A stretch of DNA of 64,000 bases from Kaistella sp. 97-N-M2 (GCF_021513235.1 NZ_CP090976.1:930001-994000), one strand, 5' to 3'; positions 1 through 10,361 are shown, counted from the stretch's first letter. Made by a program: numbers and translations. The notes: a model not told the origin generated them from the letters alone.

Positions 1-24
1 ACCTCACCAATATTGAACAAATCA

Positions 25-50
25 CAAAAAAACCCGCTTTTCAGCGGGTT
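25..50 (-). terminator. Terminator of the rimP-nusA-infB operon
   Basis: On the minus strand, just past the infB stop, AACCCGC pairs with GCGGGTT around a 6-nt loop, followed by a run of seven T. This is a standard intrinsic terminator closing the operon. Confidence 0.85.
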
Positions 51-71
51 TCTATAATTAGGTCTAAATTT

Positions 72-2966
72 TTATTTTAGTTTTTTCTTTACTGAAACTT
101 CTTCATAGACTTCCAGGATATCACCAACTTCGATGTCATTGTATCCTTTAATATTCAATCCACATTCGTAACCTTTGGTTACTTCTTTTACGTCGTCTTT
201 GAAACGTTTTAAGCTTTCGAGTTCGCCTTCGAATTTCACAATGCCGTCCCGCAGCAATCTGATTTTTGAATTTCTGGTCACTTTTCCTGTTAAAACCATA
301 CAACCTGCAATCGTTCCTACTTTCGTGATTTTGAAAGTTTCGCGTATTTCTACGTTACCAATTACCTGCTCTTTAATTTCTGGGGAAAGCATTCCTTCCA
401 TGGCTTCTTTTACCTCGTCAATCGCTTTGTAGATAATAGAATAGGTTCGGATCTCGATTTCTTCTTTGTCTGCCAATTCTTTCGCGTTTACCCCGGCTCT
501 TACGTTAAATCCAATCATAATAGCATCGGAAGCGGCTGCTAACAATACATCGGATTCGGTGATCTGACCCACGCCCTGGTGAATGATGTTCACGCTGATT
601 TCTTCTGTAGACAAACTTTGTAACTGATCGGAAAGTGCTTCCACAGACCCATCAACATCCCCTTTCAGGATAATATTCAGTTCTTTGAAATCTCCAAGAG
701 CGATACGTCTGCCTAACTCATCAAGGGTAAGGTGTTTTTTCGTTCGGATGGATTGCTCTCTTTGCAACTGTTCTCTTTTAGTTGCGATGGATTTAGCCTC
801 TCGTTCGTCTTCGAAAACGCGGAATTTATCTCCGGCAGTCGGCGCTCCGTCCAGTCCTAAAATGGTAACAGGAATTGACGGACCGGCTTCCTCCAGAGAT
901 TTTCCTCTTTCATCAAGAATGGCTTTTACTTTACCGTGGTTTTTACCGGCAAGTACGTAATCTCCTACTTTCAACGTTCCGCTCTGTACCAAAATGGTTG
1001 AGATATAACCTCTTCCTTTATCCAAAGAAGCTTCAATTACAACCCCTTGTGCATTTTTATCCGGGTTTGCTGTCAGTTCCAACATTTCTGCCTGAAGAAG
1101 AACTTTCTCCAACAATGCATCCATATTGTTACCAAATTTAGCAGATACTTCCTGAGACTGCACGCTGCCACCCCATTCTTCTACCAAAACATTCATGGCT
1201 GAAAGCTGCTGGCGAATATTATCCGGGTTGGAGGTTGGTTTATCAACTTTATTTAAAGCGATAATCATCGGAACTCCTGCTGCCTGCGCGTGGGAAATTG
1301 CTTCTTTTGTTTGAGGCATTACGTCATCGTCCGCAGCGATTACAATAATCGCGATATCGGTAACCTGTGCACCTCTGGCTCTCATCGCGGTAAACGCTTC
1401 GTGACCCGGAGTATCGAGGAAGGTAATTCGCTGACCGTTTTCCAGTTTTACGTTGTACGCTCCAATATGCTGCGTAATTCCACCGGATTCGCCAGCGATT
1501 ACGTTTGTTTTTCTAATGTAATCCAGTAAAGATGTTTTACCATGATCTACGTGACCCATTACGGTAACGATTGGCGCTCTGGCTTTAAGATCCTCGGCAG
1601 TATCTGTATTTTCTTCGATAACAGATTCTTCAAGATCGGCATCGGAGAATTCAATTTTAAATCCGAATTCATCCGCAACTAATAAAAGCGTATCTGCTTC
1701 CAGACGCTGATTCATCGTTACCATTACTCCCAAGGAGAAACATGCGGAGATTACTTCGGTAGGCGAAACGTTCATCAAACTTGCCAATTCACCAACGGTA
1801 ATAAATTCCGTTACTTTCAAGGTTCTGTCTGCTGCATCCATTTCCTGCTGCATTTCGTCCTGCTCTCGTCTGTAAACCCTCTTTTCTTTTCTGTATTTTG
1901 CCCCTTTATTCTTACCTGCTTTGCTGGTTAGTTTTTCCAGGGTTTCTTTAATCTGATTTTTAACCTGCTCGTCGGTTAATTCTACGGGCATTGAAGGTGC
2001 GCCCCGTCGGGAACCGCCTGGTCCTGATGGTCGGTTGTTGCCGCCCTGATAGCCGCCCGGTCGGTTTTGTCCCGGTCCTGAAGGTCTGTTTCCACCTGGC
2101 CCCGGAGGTCTGTTACCGCCCGCACCAGCAGGTCGGTTGCCCTGTTGATTTCCACCCGCACCTTGCGTCCCGGCACCAGGAGTTCCCGGTTTCTCAATAC
2201 GTTTTCTTTTTTTCTTGGCTGCAGCACTGTTGGCGGAAGGCTTGGGTTTATTGAACTGAGAAAGATCAACGGTCTCTTTCAGGATCTTCACACCGCCCAG
2301 CTTTTGGTACACCGTTTCTATTTTTGTAGATTCCGGATTTTCACCATCTGAAGGGATAATTTCCTGCGCCGGAGCTGCAGGAATTTCTGCAGGTGCAGCA
2401 GCTGCTGCAGGGGTCTCCACTTTCGGAGTCGGAGTATCCTCTGCTTTCGCAGCAGGTTTCTCTTCTTCTTTTTTCGGTGAAGCAGATTTTGAAGATTTCG
2501 ATTTATTTCCTTCAATTTGAGAAAGATCAATTTTATCTAAAATCTTGAATTCCTGTTTTTCAGGAGTCGTAAGAACAGTAGGAGTTTCTTTCGCAGGAAC
2601 TTCCTCTTTCACTTCCGGTTGCGCCGGTTTTGGTTCCTGAACTTCCTCTTTCTTTGCATCAAGATCGATTTTGCCCAAAACTTTTGTTTCGGGTCTCAGG
2701 TTTGATTTGGCTCTTATTACCTCAGGTTTGGATGCTTCAATTTCCAGTTTTTCTTCCGGAACTTTTGCAATCACCACCTCATGAGAAGCTTTCCTTTGTT
2801 CCCCGTCTTTGCGGAACTCCGCTTCCAATGCAGAATATGCCGATTCTTCCAATTGAGCGTTCGGGTTACTTTCTACTACGATTCCCTTGGACTGCAGAAA
2901 TTCCACAAGTCTTGTCATCGAAATATTAAATTCCTTAACCGCTTTGTTTAATCTAATTTTTGGCAT
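72..2966 (-). CDS. infB: Translation initiation factor IF-2
   Basis: Cytosolic GTPase that brings initiator tRNA to the 30S subunit and promotes subunit joining. The 964-residue protein opens with an IF2 N-terminal helical domain (about 1-50). A long low-complexity stretch follows, rich in K/E/P/A and then Gly/Pro/Arg/Asn (about 260-322, repeats of the form NRPxGPGG). A second IF2_N-like domain lies at about 383-435. The G domain has GHVDHGKT at 471-478, DTPGH at 518-522 and NKVD at 572-575, with the beta-barrel and C-terminal tRNA-binding domains behind it. The disordered region contains three copies of a K-[VI]-L-x-K-x-[VI]-DL motif. It is the last gene of rimP-nusA-infB, 73 bp after nusA. 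Family assignment is certain. Confidence 0.99.
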   Translation of the reverse strand: MPKIRLNKAVKEFNISMTRLVEFLQSKGIVVESNPNAQLEESAYSALEAEFRKDGEQRKASHEVVIAKVPEEKLEIEASKPEVIRAKSNLRPETKVLGKIDLDAKKEEVQEPKPAQPEVKEEVPAKETPTVLTTPEKQEFKILDKIDLSQIEGNKSKSSKSASPKKEEEKPAAKAEDTPTPKVETPAAAAAPAEIPAAPAQEIIPSDGENPESTKIETVYQKLGGVKILKETVDLSQFNKPKPSANSAAAKKKRKRIEKPGTPGAGTQGAGGNQQGNRPAGAGGNRPPGPGGNRPSGPGQNRPGGYQGGNNRPSGPGGSRRGAPSMPVELTDEQVKNQIKETLEKLTSKAGKNKGAKYRKEKRVYRREQDEMQQEMDAADRTLKVTEFITVGELASLMNVSPTEVISACFSLGVMVTMNQRLEADTLLLVADEFGFKIEFSDADLEESVIEENTDTAEDLKARAPIVTVMGHVDHGKTSLLDYIRKTNVIAGESGGITQHIGAYNVKLENGQRITFLDTPGHEAFTAMRARGAQVTDIAIIVIAADDDVMPQTKEAISHAQAAGVPMIIALNKVDKPTSNPDNIRQQLSAMNVLVEEWGGSVQSQEVSAKFGNNMDALLEKVLLQAEMLELTANPDKNAQGVVIEASLDKGRGYISTILVQSGTLKVGDYVLAGKNHGKVKAILDERGKSLEEAGPSIPVTILGLDGAPTAGDKFRVFEDEREAKSIATKREQLQREQSIRTKKHLTLDELGRRIALGDFKELNIILKGDVDGSVEALSDQLQSLSTEEISVNIIHQGVGQITESDVLLAAASDAIMIGFNVRAGVNAKELADKEEIEIRTYSIIYKAIDEVKEAMEGMLSPEIKEQVIGNVEIRETFKITKVGTIAGCMVLTGKVTRNSKIRLLRDGIVKFEGELESLKRFKDDVKEVTKGYECGLNIKGYNDIEVGDILEVYEEVSVKKKLK

Positions 2967-3039
2967 GTATATTTTATACTTTTATTTAAATTTTTGTAAA
3001 GTTAAATTATTTTAACTTGATTGATGATTTTTCTGAAGT

Positions 3040-4287
3040 TTAGTCTTCAAATTCCGCTTTTAAAATCAGTTTTACTTCTTCGATGGTTTCTTCTTCCAAA
3101 TCTACCATTTTTAAAAGTGCCTCTGTATCCTTATCGATGATACTTTTTGCGGTGGTAAGTCCCACCTTTTGGAACTCATCAATAATCCACTGTTCAATAT
3201 CACCTTCTTCCGTTCCTAAAAATTCTTTCAATTCAACATCATCATCTTCGCTGGACTCTCTGTGAACATCGATTTCGAAGCCGCTTAACCATGATGCCAA
3301 ACGAATATTCTGCCCTTGTTTACCAATAACTCTGGAAATTTCTTCCACCGGTGTGTACACCATGGCGTAATTGGTTTCGAGATTAATGTCAATTTTATTG
3401 ATGGTGATGTTTCCTAAAGCCCTTTTCACCATAATTTCAGGATTTTTGGACCATTGGATCACATCGATGTTTTCGTTCTTCAACTCGCGGACAACGCCGT
3501 GAATTCTGGATCCTTTCACACCCACACATGCTCCAACCGGATCAATCCTGTCGTCGTAAGCATCTACGGCAATTTTTGCTTTTTCTCCCGGGATACGGAC
3601 CACTTTTTTCAAAATAATTGTTCCGTCCTGAATCTCAGGGATTTCCAGTTCAAGCAATTTCTCCAAAAATTTCGGAGCAGTTCGCGAAACGATGATCTGA
3701 GGCTTGGAGCCTTTGAAATCCACACTTTCAACAATCGCCCGGATATTTTCTCCTTTTTTAAAGAAATCCGACGGAATCTGATTTTCTTTTGGCAAAATAA
3801 ATTCGTTATCCTCATCATCCAGCAAAATCACATGTTTGTGACGGATGTGGTGAACCTCGCCCGTAACGATTTCCCCGATTTTATCTTTAAACTGCTCATA
3901 TAAATAAGCATTATTATGTTCCTGAAGTTTAGTTGCTAAAATTTGCTTCAACGTTAAAATACTTCTTCGCCCCAACTGCGCGATTGGAATTTCCACGGTA
4001 AAATCTTCACCAACTTCGAAAGTTGGGTCGATTTTTTTGGCTTCAGAAAGTTCAATTTCCAGATCATCATCTTCCGACATATCGTCTTCTACGATGGTTT
4101 TATTAAGAAAAATCTGAAAATCTCCTTTATCAGGATTTACAATAACGTCGAAATGATCATCGGAATCGAATCTTTTTCTTAATAAAGTCTTTAATGAATC
4201 TTCAATAATCGCCATCAGGTCAATTTTGCTGATGTTTTTATCTTCTTTGAAATCGCCAAATGCTTCAATCAATGCTAAACCGTCCAT
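3040..4287 (-). CDS. nusA: Transcription termination/antitermination factor NusA
   Basis: RNA polymerase-binding factor that modulates pausing, termination and antitermination. The 415-residue protein has the NusA N-terminal RNAP-binding domain (about 1-130), an S1 domain (starting GEIVTGEVHHIRHK, about 137-200) and two KH domains. The second KH domain carries the GKQGQNIRLAS loop. A short acidic helical C-terminus replaces the two long acidic repeats of E. coli NusA (495 residues), as is usual outside the proteobacteria. It lies between rimP (61 bp upstream) and infB (73 bp downstream), the conserved bacterial order, and is presumably co-transcribed from the rimP promoter. Confidence 0.98.
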   Translation of the reverse strand: MDGLALIEAFGDFKEDKNISKIDLMAIIEDSLKTLLRKRFDSDDHFDVIVNPDKGDFQIFLNKTIVEDDMSEDDDLEIELSEAKKIDPTFEVGEDFTVEIPIAQLGRRSILTLKQILATKLQEHNNAYLYEQFKDKIGEIVTGEVHHIRHKHVILLDDEDNEFILPKENQIPSDFFKKGENIRAIVESVDFKGSKPQIIVSRTAPKFLEKLLELEIPEIQDGTIILKKVVRIPGEKAKIAVDAYDDRIDPVGACVGVKGSRIHGVVRELKNENIDVIQWSKNPEIMVKRALGNITINKIDINLETNYAMVYTPVEEISRVIGKQGQNIRLASWLSGFEIDVHRESSEDDDVELKEFLGTEEGDIEQWIIDEFQKVGLTTAKSIIDKDTEALLKMVDLEEETIEEVKLILKAEFED

Positions 4288-4348
4288 TTATCTTCTGTTT
4301 TATAAGTGATGAATGATGCGCGGGAGGATATCTCGGCATCGTTTTTAT

Positions 4349-4816
4349 TTAAAATTTTACTGCAACAAGTGCTTTCTTTATATCGGTGTATGGGATTTCT
4401 CTTTCTTCCACAACATCTACTTTTCCTTTCCCTATTTCTTTGGGTTTCCGGTATTTTAAAATTAAAGTAACCTTGTCGTCTTCTACTTTAATCAATTCTC
4501 CTTCAATTTCTTTGTCATCCGCAAGTACGATTTCCAGTTCACGGCCGATATTTTTCCTGAACTGACGCGGAGAACTTAAGGGTTCACTCAAACCCGCACT
4601 CATGACCTGAAGCGAGAAATCATGCTCCTCCCGATCCATATTATTTTCGATCGCGCGACTGGCATCCAGGCAATCCTGCAAGGTAACGCCCTCGTCACCA
4701 TCCAGGATCACGGTGATGGCATCGGCAGCAGAAATTTTCAGATCAATAAGATAAAGATCTTCCCTTTCTGCGAGAAAAGTATTGAGTAATTCTTCGATTT
4801 GCTGTCTAAATTCCAT
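4349..4816 (-). CDS. rimP: Ribosome maturation factor RimP
   Basis: Assists maturation of the 30S subunit. The open frame extends to 4915, but I place the start at the ATG at 4816 (protein beginning MEFRQQIEELLNTF). This gives 155 residues, the usual RimP length, and the longer form would begin inside the consensus promoter at 4886-4916. The N-terminal alpha/beta domain includes a conserved segment with LQDCLDASRAIE, and the C-terminal SH3-like domain contains LSSPRQFRKNIGRE. It is the first gene of rimP-nusA-infB. Confidence 0.96.
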   Translation of the reverse strand: MEFRQQIEELLNTFLAEREDLYLIDLKISAADAITVILDGDEGVTLQDCLDASRAIENNMDREEHDFSLQVMSAGLSEPLSSPRQFRKNIGRELEIVLADDKEIEGELIKVEDDKVTLILKYRKPKEIGKGKVDVVEEREIPYTDIKKALVAVKF

Positions 4817-4885
4817 AACCTTAATTTGCTTTACGAAAAAAGGCATTCTTGCGAAGGCCTTTTCATTATTTCCGTAATTCCGATG

Positions 4886-4916
4886 CAAATATACACAATT
4901 TTGATAAATCCGCAAA
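4886..4916 (-). promoter_or_regulatory. Promoter of rimP-nusA-infB
   Basis: Read on the minus strand this is TTTG, a 19-nt spacer, then TATATTTG, an exact fit to the Bacteroidota vegetative consensus (TTTG-N19-21-TAnnTTTG). The -7 box is about 70 nt upstream of the rimP ATG. It also supports the shortened rimP start. Confidence 0.8.
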
Positions 4917-4966
4917 ATACCTTCATCTTAATAATTGAGTGCCAACTCACAAGCAGGAAAATTATT

Positions 4967-4974
4967 TATATTTG
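4967..4974 (+). promoter_or_regulatory. Putative -7 box for ugd
   Basis: TATATTTG lies 26 nt before the ugd TTG start. I see no convincing -33 TTTG at 19-21 nt. It is divergent from the rimP promoter about 50 bp away. Confidence 0.5.
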
Positions 4975-5000
4975 CGATAACATTTTAAAAAACTGAAACT

Positions 5001-6311
5001 TTGAATATAACGATTGTTGGGACCGGATATGTGGGACTGGTTACAGGAACCACTTTGGCAGAACTGGGAAACACGGTGTACTGTGTGGATATTGATGCGC
5101 AGAAAGTAGAAACGATGAAGAAAGGAATTGTGCCGATTTACGAACCGGGTCTGGAAGAAATGTTTCTGCGGAATATTCAGGCTCAGCGATTATTTTTTAC
5201 AACGGAACTAAAAGATGCCCTGGAAAAAAGCGAGGTGATTTATTTAGCCCTGCCAACGCCGCCTGGCGAAGATGGTTCCGCCGATCTTTCTTATGTGCTG
5301 TCCGTAGCGGATCAAATAGGCACACTGCTCACCGAATATAAAGTGATTGTCAACAAATCTACTGTTCCCGTGGGAACTGCAGATCTTGTGCGGCAAGCAA
5401 TTTCCGAAAAAACACCGCTTGAGTTCGACGTTGTTTCCAATCCCGAATTTTTACGCGAAGGTTTTGCCGTCGAAGATTCGATGAATCCTGCGCGCGTGAT
5501 CGTAGGCAGCGAATCTGAAAGAGCCAAAGAAATTATGGGAAAGATTTATCAGCCTTTTACCAATATTGGAATTCCGATTATTTTTATGGATGAAAAATCC
5601 TCGGAACTTACGAAATACGCGGCGAATTCTTTTCTGGCCGTGAAAATTACCTTTATGAATGAGATTGCCAATTACTGCGAAAAAGTAGGCGCAGACGTCG
5701 ATAAAGTCCGTCTGGGGATGGGTTCGGACGACCGAATCGGGCATCGATTTCTTTTCCCCGGAATAGGTTACGGCGGGAGCTGTTTTCCGAAAGATGTGAA
5801 AGCTCTGATCCGATCCGGAAAACAGGAAGATTTCGATTTCCAGATCTTGGAAGCGACGGAAAACGTCAATCAGGCGCAGAAAATCATTTTGGTTTCGGAA
5901 ATAGAAAAATATTTTGGCGGAAATCTTCAGGGTAAAAAGATTGCCTTATGGGGATTGGCCTTCAAAGCAAATACTGACGATGTTCGCGAAGCTTCTTCGT
6001 TGGACAATATTAAAATTTTATTGGAAAAAGGCGCAAAAATTACCGCGTACGACTCCATTGCGGAGGAAAATGTAAAGAGGATTTTGGGCGATAAAATTTC
6101 TTACGCCTCGGAGATGTACGCTGCCCTGGAAGATGCCGATTGCTTGCTGATTGCGACGGAATGGAGCGAATTTAAAAATCCGAACTTTCAACTGATGGCG
6201 AAAAAGATGAAGAACAAGGCGATTTTCGATGGCAGGAATATGTTTCCGCTGGAGCAGGTGGAAGAATCCGGTTTCTATTACAAATCGATCGGCCGGAAAA
6301 CGATAGCATAA
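5001..6311 (+). CDS. ugd: UDP-glucose 6-dehydrogenase
   Basis: Oxidises UDP-glucose (or a related UDP-hexose) twice with NAD+ to the uronic acid, supplying acidic sugar for surface polysaccharide. The 436 residues show the Rossmann motif GTGYVG (7-12), the central UDPGDH dimerisation domain, and the catalytic segment GYGGSCFPKD with Cys261, Lys264 and Asp265. The C-terminal UDP-binding domain follows. The reading frame starts at a TTG; there is no ATG ahead of the Rossmann strand, so TTG is likely the true start. UDP-ManNAc dehydrogenase is a related alternative, but the sequence reads as the UDP-glucose type. It is the first gene of the polysaccharide locus. Confidence 0.94.
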   Translation: MNITIVGTGYVGLVTGTTLAELGNTVYCVDIDAQKVETMKKGIVPIYEPGLEEMFLRNIQAQRLFFTTELKDALEKSEVIYLALPTPPGEDGSADLSYVLSVADQIGTLLTEYKVIVNKSTVPVGTADLVRQAISEKTPLEFDVVSNPEFLREGFAVEDSMNPARVIVGSESERAKEIMGKIYQPFTNIGIPIIFMDEKSSELTKYAANSFLAVKITFMNEIANYCEKVGADVDKVRLGMGSDDRIGHRFLFPGIGYGGSCFPKDVKALIRSGKQEDFDFQILEATENVNQAQKIILVSEIEKYFGGNLQGKKIALWGLAFKANTDDVREASSLDNIKILLEKGAKITAYDSIAEENVKRILGDKISYASEMYAALEDADCLLIATEWSEFKNPNFQLMAKKMKNKAIFDGRNMFPLEQVEESGFYYKSIGRKTIA

Positions 6312-6338
6312 TTTTTCGCCTATATAAAACACACCCTT

Positions 6339-7322
6339 TTGAAATTAAATTTATTTTCCAGACTCCTGTTCGCAGCGTTGTTGGCATTTACTGTCAACAG
6401 TTTTATCTATTTTTCGTTTGGAAATATTTACTCTTCGAAGATTTTAAATTACGCCGGTTTTTCAGAGCAGTTTCAGTCCGGAATTTACCAGTACCGCATT
6501 TTAAGCGCCTATTTTCTTATATGGATTTACGATCTCTTATCGGGTTTAAACATTGATTATCAATTATTTAAATTGCACTTTCTGCGGGACGATGCCGAAC
6601 CGCAAATGTACCTTTCTTTCTATATTTTGAACACCATCTTTTTGGTTTTCATTGCAGCAGTAATTGTTTTAATCAGCGACTTTAAAAATTTTGTTGCCAC
6701 GCCGTCAGAAAAAATACTGCTGATTGCAGTAACCGTCTTTGTGCTGGCGTTTTCGCAGTTTGTAATTGTCCCATACGATGTTTCGAGTTACTTTTTGATG
6801 TTGCTCTTTTTTTACGTCCTGATGAAATATTTAAAAAATAATTCACCTTTAAATCTCACTCTGCTTCTCCTCATCCTGATGATTTCAACGCTCAACCGCG
6901 AATCTTCCGCCCTTTCGCTTTCACTTGCAGCCACACTTTTATATGTTAAGTTTGGAACGACGAAAAAAGCGATTTTCCCAATTCTGGCACTCGCAGCCGG
7001 ATTTATCGCGGTGTATTTGGGCATGCGGCTTTTTCACGAAAGTTTTTCGACGAACGACGGAAATCTGCTGCGCGAAAATTTCACGCAACCGAAAAATAGT
7101 TTGGGACTGCTTTTTTGGGTCGTTTTTTTTGTTTTTACCCTGATTATTGCAAAAGACCGCCGTGCGGTTCAACTCATTTTGCTTTTTCATCTGCTGTCGC
7201 TTCCGTATATTTTGATGTGCTTTTATTCGGGAATTATTTACGAAATCCGCCTTTATGTTCCGATTTTTCTTACTTCGCTGCTGCTCGGCAGGCTGGAGGT
7301 GCAAAAGAATTCATTAATTTAA
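6339..7322 (+). CDS. Polytopic membrane protein, function unknown
   Basis: The 327-residue protein is almost wholly hydrophobic, with roughly eight to ten predicted membrane segments starting at residues 5-25. It has loops carrying FGNIYSSKILNYAGFSEQF and a conserved-looking NRESSALSLSL segment. I do not recognise the family. Its position between ugd and the ABC exporter suggests a role in glycan synthesis, such as a membrane glycosyltransferase or polymer-modifying protein, but that is inference from context. The start is a TTG at 6339; no nearby in-frame ATG precedes the first hydrophobic segment. Confidence 0.75.
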   Translation: MKLNLFSRLLFAALLAFTVNSFIYFSFGNIYSSKILNYAGFSEQFQSGIYQYRILSAYFLIWIYDLLSGLNIDYQLFKLHFLRDDAEPQMYLSFYILNTIFLVFIAAVIVLISDFKNFVATPSEKILLIAVTVFVLAFSQFVIVPYDVSSYFLMLLFFYVLMKYLKNNSPLNLTLLLLILMISTLNRESSALSLSLAATLLYVKFGTTKKAIFPILALAAGFIAVYLGMRLFHESFSTNDGNLLRENFTQPKNSLGLLFWVVFFVFTLIIAKDRRAVQLILLFHLLSLPYILMCFYSGIIYEIRLYVPIFLTSLLLGRLEVQKNSLI

Positions 7323-7324
7323 CT

Positions 7325-7332
7325 TATTTTTG
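7325..7332 (+). promoter_or_regulatory. Putative -7 box for the ABC exporter
   Basis: TATTTTTG lies 19 nt before the ATG of the permease gene. No clear -33 element is visible. Confidence 0.4.
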
Positions 7333-7351
7333 ATAAAATTATTAACCGCAA

Positions 7352-8200
7352 ATGGCCGAACCTCAACAACAATGGACCGAAACCATCGAAGCTGAACACT
7401 CGCTTTTCGATCTGAAGCTCAAGGAAGTTTGGCGGTACAAAGATTTGGTGTACATGTTTGTGAAACGGGATTTTATTTCGGGTTTTAAGCAAACAATCTT
7501 AGGTCCGGTGTGGTTTTTCATCAATCCCATTTTTACCACACTCGTTTACCTCGTTGTTTTTGGCAACATCGCCGGATTGTCTACGGATGGCGCGCCGAAA
7601 ATTTTATTTTATCTGGCCGGTGTCACGCTTTGGAATTATTTTTCCACGTGTCTGACGGGAACTTCGAACGTATTTACGGGCAACGCCGCGATTTTTGGTA
7701 AAGTATATTTTCCGCGCCTCGTCATGCCCTTAACAGTTGTAATTTCAAATTTAATGCGCTTTGGCGTGCAGATGCTTTTATTTTTAGGAGTCTTTTTTTA
7801 TTACTACTATCAGGGCCAGGTGCAGCCAAATATCTGGATTTTGGCCACGCCCTTTCTAATTGTTTTAATGGCGGCTTTCGCGCTCGGAATGGGAATGATA
7901 TTTTCCTCGCTCACGACAAAATACCGCGATATTCAGATGTTGCTCGGTTTCGGCGTGAGTCTTTTCATGTATGTCACTCCCGTTATTTATCCGCTTTCTG
8001 CGCTGCCTGCACGGCTGAAAAACATTGCGTATTACAATCCACTTTCGGGAATTTTCGAATGTTTTAAATATGCCTGGCTCGGTGTTGGAGATTTTTCCGC
8101 TTCCATGCTGATTATCAGTTCGGTTATTATCTTTATTTTGCTCGCGGTCGGAACCGTGTTTTTTAATAAAGTGGAGAAAGGATTTATGGACACAGTGTAG
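7352..8200 (+). CDS. wzm: Polysaccharide ABC exporter, permease (Wzm-like)
   Basis: Inner-membrane subunit of an ABC-2 type exporter for a lipid-linked O-antigen or capsule chain. The 282 residues start with a cytoplasmic amphipathic N-terminus. The characteristic segment VKRDFISGFKQTILGPVWFF precedes the first membrane helix, and about six hydrophobic segments follow. The segment YVTPVIYPLSALP is typical of the ABC2_membrane/TagG-RfbD family. It is paired with the ATPase gene 88 bp downstream, as Wzm/Wzt pairs usually are. Its presence without Wzx/Wzy genes points to ABC-dependent glycan export. Confidence 0.93.
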   Translation: MAEPQQQWTETIEAEHSLFDLKLKEVWRYKDLVYMFVKRDFISGFKQTILGPVWFFINPIFTTLVYLVVFGNIAGLSTDGAPKILFYLAGVTLWNYFSTCLTGTSNVFTGNAAIFGKVYFPRLVMPLTVVISNLMRFGVQMLLFLGVFFYYYYQGQVQPNIWILATPFLIVLMAAFALGMGMIFSSLTTKYRDIQMLLGFGVSLFMYVTPVIYPLSALPARLKNIAYYNPLSGIFECFKYAWLGVGDFSASMLIISSVIIFILLAVGTVFFNKVEKGFMDTV

Positions 8201-8288
8201 GGAGGGGTGATTGATGATGGGTGATTTTAAAAAATGAACATATTCCTTTTCATTGGCTTTGTGGATTTATAAAATTTTAAATTAAAAT

Positions 8289-9515
8289 ATGCTCGCGTTA
8301 AAAGCAGAAAACATATCAAAACAATACCGCCTCGGGCAGGTCGGGACGGGAACGCTTTCGCATGACCTGAACCGTTTTTGGCACCAGATGCGCGGCAAGG
8401 AAAATCCCTATCTGAAAATTGGGGAAGCTAACGATCGTGCTTCTAAGGGAGAAAGCGACTACGTTTGGTCTCTGCGCGACATTAATTTTGAAATTGGCCA
8501 GGGCGAGGCAGTAGGAATTATTGGCAGGAACGGGGCGGGAAAATCGACGCTCCTGAAATTATTAAGTAAAGTCACAAAACCCACAACAGGAAAAATTTAC
8601 ACGAACGGCAGGATCGCTTCCTTACTCGAAGTCGGGACAGGTTTTCATCCCGAAATGACGGGCCGCGAAAACATCTATCTGAATGGCGCCATCCTCGGCA
8701 TGACGAGAAAGGAAATTACACGGAAATTTGAGGAAATCGTGGATTTTTCGGGCGTAGAAAGATATATCGATACCCCTGTAAAAAGATATTCGTCCGGAAT
8801 GTATGTTCGGTTAGCATTTGCCGTGGCGGCGCATCTGGAATCGGAAATATTGATTGTGGATGAAGTCCTCGCCGTGGGTGATGCTGAATTTCAGACGAAA
8901 TGCCTCGGCAAGATGGGCGATGTGAGCAAAGGCGACGGACGCACGGTTCTGTTTGTGAGCCACGACCTCAACGCAGTTTCGCAGATCTGCAATACCGGAA
9001 TATTATTAAACCAGGGTTTGGTGGAATATACGGGCAACATCAGAGAAACAGTGTCCACTTATTTGAATTCGGACAATGACGCCGTTATCTATTTGAACCG
9101 ACAGGACCATTCAAATAAAAAAATGTTTATCAAAGAAATTCAGGTGACGAAAGTTGACGGCGAAGTGAGCCGCGAGTACTTTTATAATGAACAGATTGAT
9201 TTTAAATTTACGCTGGGCATTAAAGAACTCATTCCGAACGCAAGTTTTTTTGTAACCATTCTGGATTCGCGAAAAAAACGCGTATTTTCCTGCGAGCGCG
9301 AGTTTGTTAGTGAAAACATGACGTTGAGCATCGAACCTCATACTTTAGTCCGCGGAAATTATTCCATCCATGCCTTCATCAATCAACCCAAAGTCGCCCA
9401 GATAGACGTCGCAGAAGACGTTTGCAAATTTACCGTAATCGATCCCGATTCTTATTTGTCTAAACATGGCGAATACGATTATGGTTCGGTGTTCGGACGC
9501 TATTCCTGGCAATAA
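8289..9515 (+). CDS. wzt: Polysaccharide ABC exporter, ATPase with glycan-binding C-terminus (Wzt-like)
   Basis: ATP-binding subunit that drives export of the finished glycan with the upstream permease. In 408 residues the nucleotide-binding domain has Walker A GRNGAGKST (79-87), the signature YSSGM (167-171) and Walker B LIVDE (188-192). Behind it is an extra domain of about 140 residues (from about 270) rich in beta strands. This matches the Wzt C-terminal jelly-roll, which in the O9a-type systems recognises the modified end of the chain. An FkbM methyltransferase follows 12 bp later, which would fit a terminal methyl cap being the export signal; that link is inference. Confidence 0.93.
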   Translation: MLALKAENISKQYRLGQVGTGTLSHDLNRFWHQMRGKENPYLKIGEANDRASKGESDYVWSLRDINFEIGQGEAVGIIGRNGAGKSTLLKLLSKVTKPTTGKIYTNGRIASLLEVGTGFHPEMTGRENIYLNGAILGMTRKEITRKFEEIVDFSGVERYIDTPVKRYSSGMYVRLAFAVAAHLESEILIVDEVLAVGDAEFQTKCLGKMGDVSKGDGRTVLFVSHDLNAVSQICNTGILLNQGLVEYTGNIRETVSTYLNSDNDAVIYLNRQDHSNKKMFIKEIQVTKVDGEVSREYFYNEQIDFKFTLGIKELIPNASFFVTILDSRKKRVFSCEREFVSENMTLSIEPHTLVRGNYSIHAFINQPKVAQIDVAEDVCKFTVIDPDSYLSKHGEYDYGSVFGRYSWQ

Positions 9516-9527
9516 AAAAGTCTTGTA

Positions 9528-10361
9528 ATGAATGTATTTAAAAAGATTTACCGGCTCAATAAAAAAGCCTATACCGAGTACAAAAACCGCGATGTACCCC
9601 ATCCCAAAACGGGTATATCTGAAAGTGAGCGAAAACGGCTGCTGAAATATCCTCCTTTCATGGAGGGAGAAGGCCATTTCTTCGGACAACGCTTTCGGTT
9701 TTCCCACGGTCCCTCCTTTGTACATTCGGTAGACGAGTTGTTTGATGAGGAAGTTTATAAATTTGAATCCGACAAAGAAAATCCTTATATCGTCGACTGT
9801 GGCGCTAATATCGGACTGAGCATTCTCTACTTCAAAAAGCGTTTTCCCAAATCCAAAATACTTGCATTTGAACCGGATGACCAGATTTTCGATATTTTAA
9901 AGAAAAATATTTTGGTTTATAATAATTTCAGTGACGTCGTTTTGAAAAAAGAGGCCGTCTGGATTGAGGATACGGAACTTTCGTTTTTCTCAGAAGGTGC
10001 CTTGGCAGGATCTTCTGTAGTGGATTTTGGCAATAATAACAATGTTATAAAAGTGCAGGCTGTTGATTTAAAAAAACATCTTCAGAAACCTGTCGATTTT
10101 CTTAAAATTGATATTGAAGGCGCGGAAAATAAGGTAATTTTCGATATTGCAGTTCATCTTGATAATGTAAAGAACCTCTTTTTGGAATATCACGGCTTGC
10201 TGAACGAACCACAAAACTTAGGCGAAATCCTGAACCTTTTAAAACAAAAAGGTTTCGAATATTATATCAGAGTTGCGGACGACACACTTAAATTCCCTTT
10301 TTGCAATGAGTCGCCTTCCACCTTCAATCAGCAGTTGAATATATTTTGCTATCGAAAATAA
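9528..10361 (+). CDS. FkbM-family SAM-dependent methyltransferase
   Basis: Probable O-methyltransferase acting on a sugar of the exported glycan. The 277 residues contain the SAM-binding motif DCGANIG (90-96), the acidic FEPD that ends the second strand, and the family segment KIDIEGAE (193-200). It lies 12 bp after the Wzt-like ATPase gene, so the two are probably co-transcribed. A methylated terminal sugar is a known chain-length and export cap in ABC-dependent O-antigens, making this a candidate capping enzyme (inference). Its base composition is AT-rich compared with the neighbouring genes. Confidence 0.88.
   Translation: MNVFKKIYRLNKKAYTEYKNRDVPHPKTGISESERKRLLKYPPFMEGEGHFFGQRFRFSHGPSFVHSVDELFDEEVYKFESDKENPYIVDCGANIGLSILYFKKRFPKSKILAFEPDDQIFDILKKNILVYNNFSDVVLKKEAVWIEDTELSFFSEGALAGSSVVDFGNNNNVIKVQAVDLKKHLQKPVDFLKIDIEGAENKVIFDIAVHLDNVKNLFLEYHGLLNEPQNLGEILNLLKQKGFEYYIRVADDTLKFPFCNESPSTFNQQLNIFCYRK

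Noticed and set aside
4817..4915. 33 extra N-terminal residues for RimP
   Set aside because: They overlap the consensus promoter at 4886-4916 and the shorter form has the normal family length.
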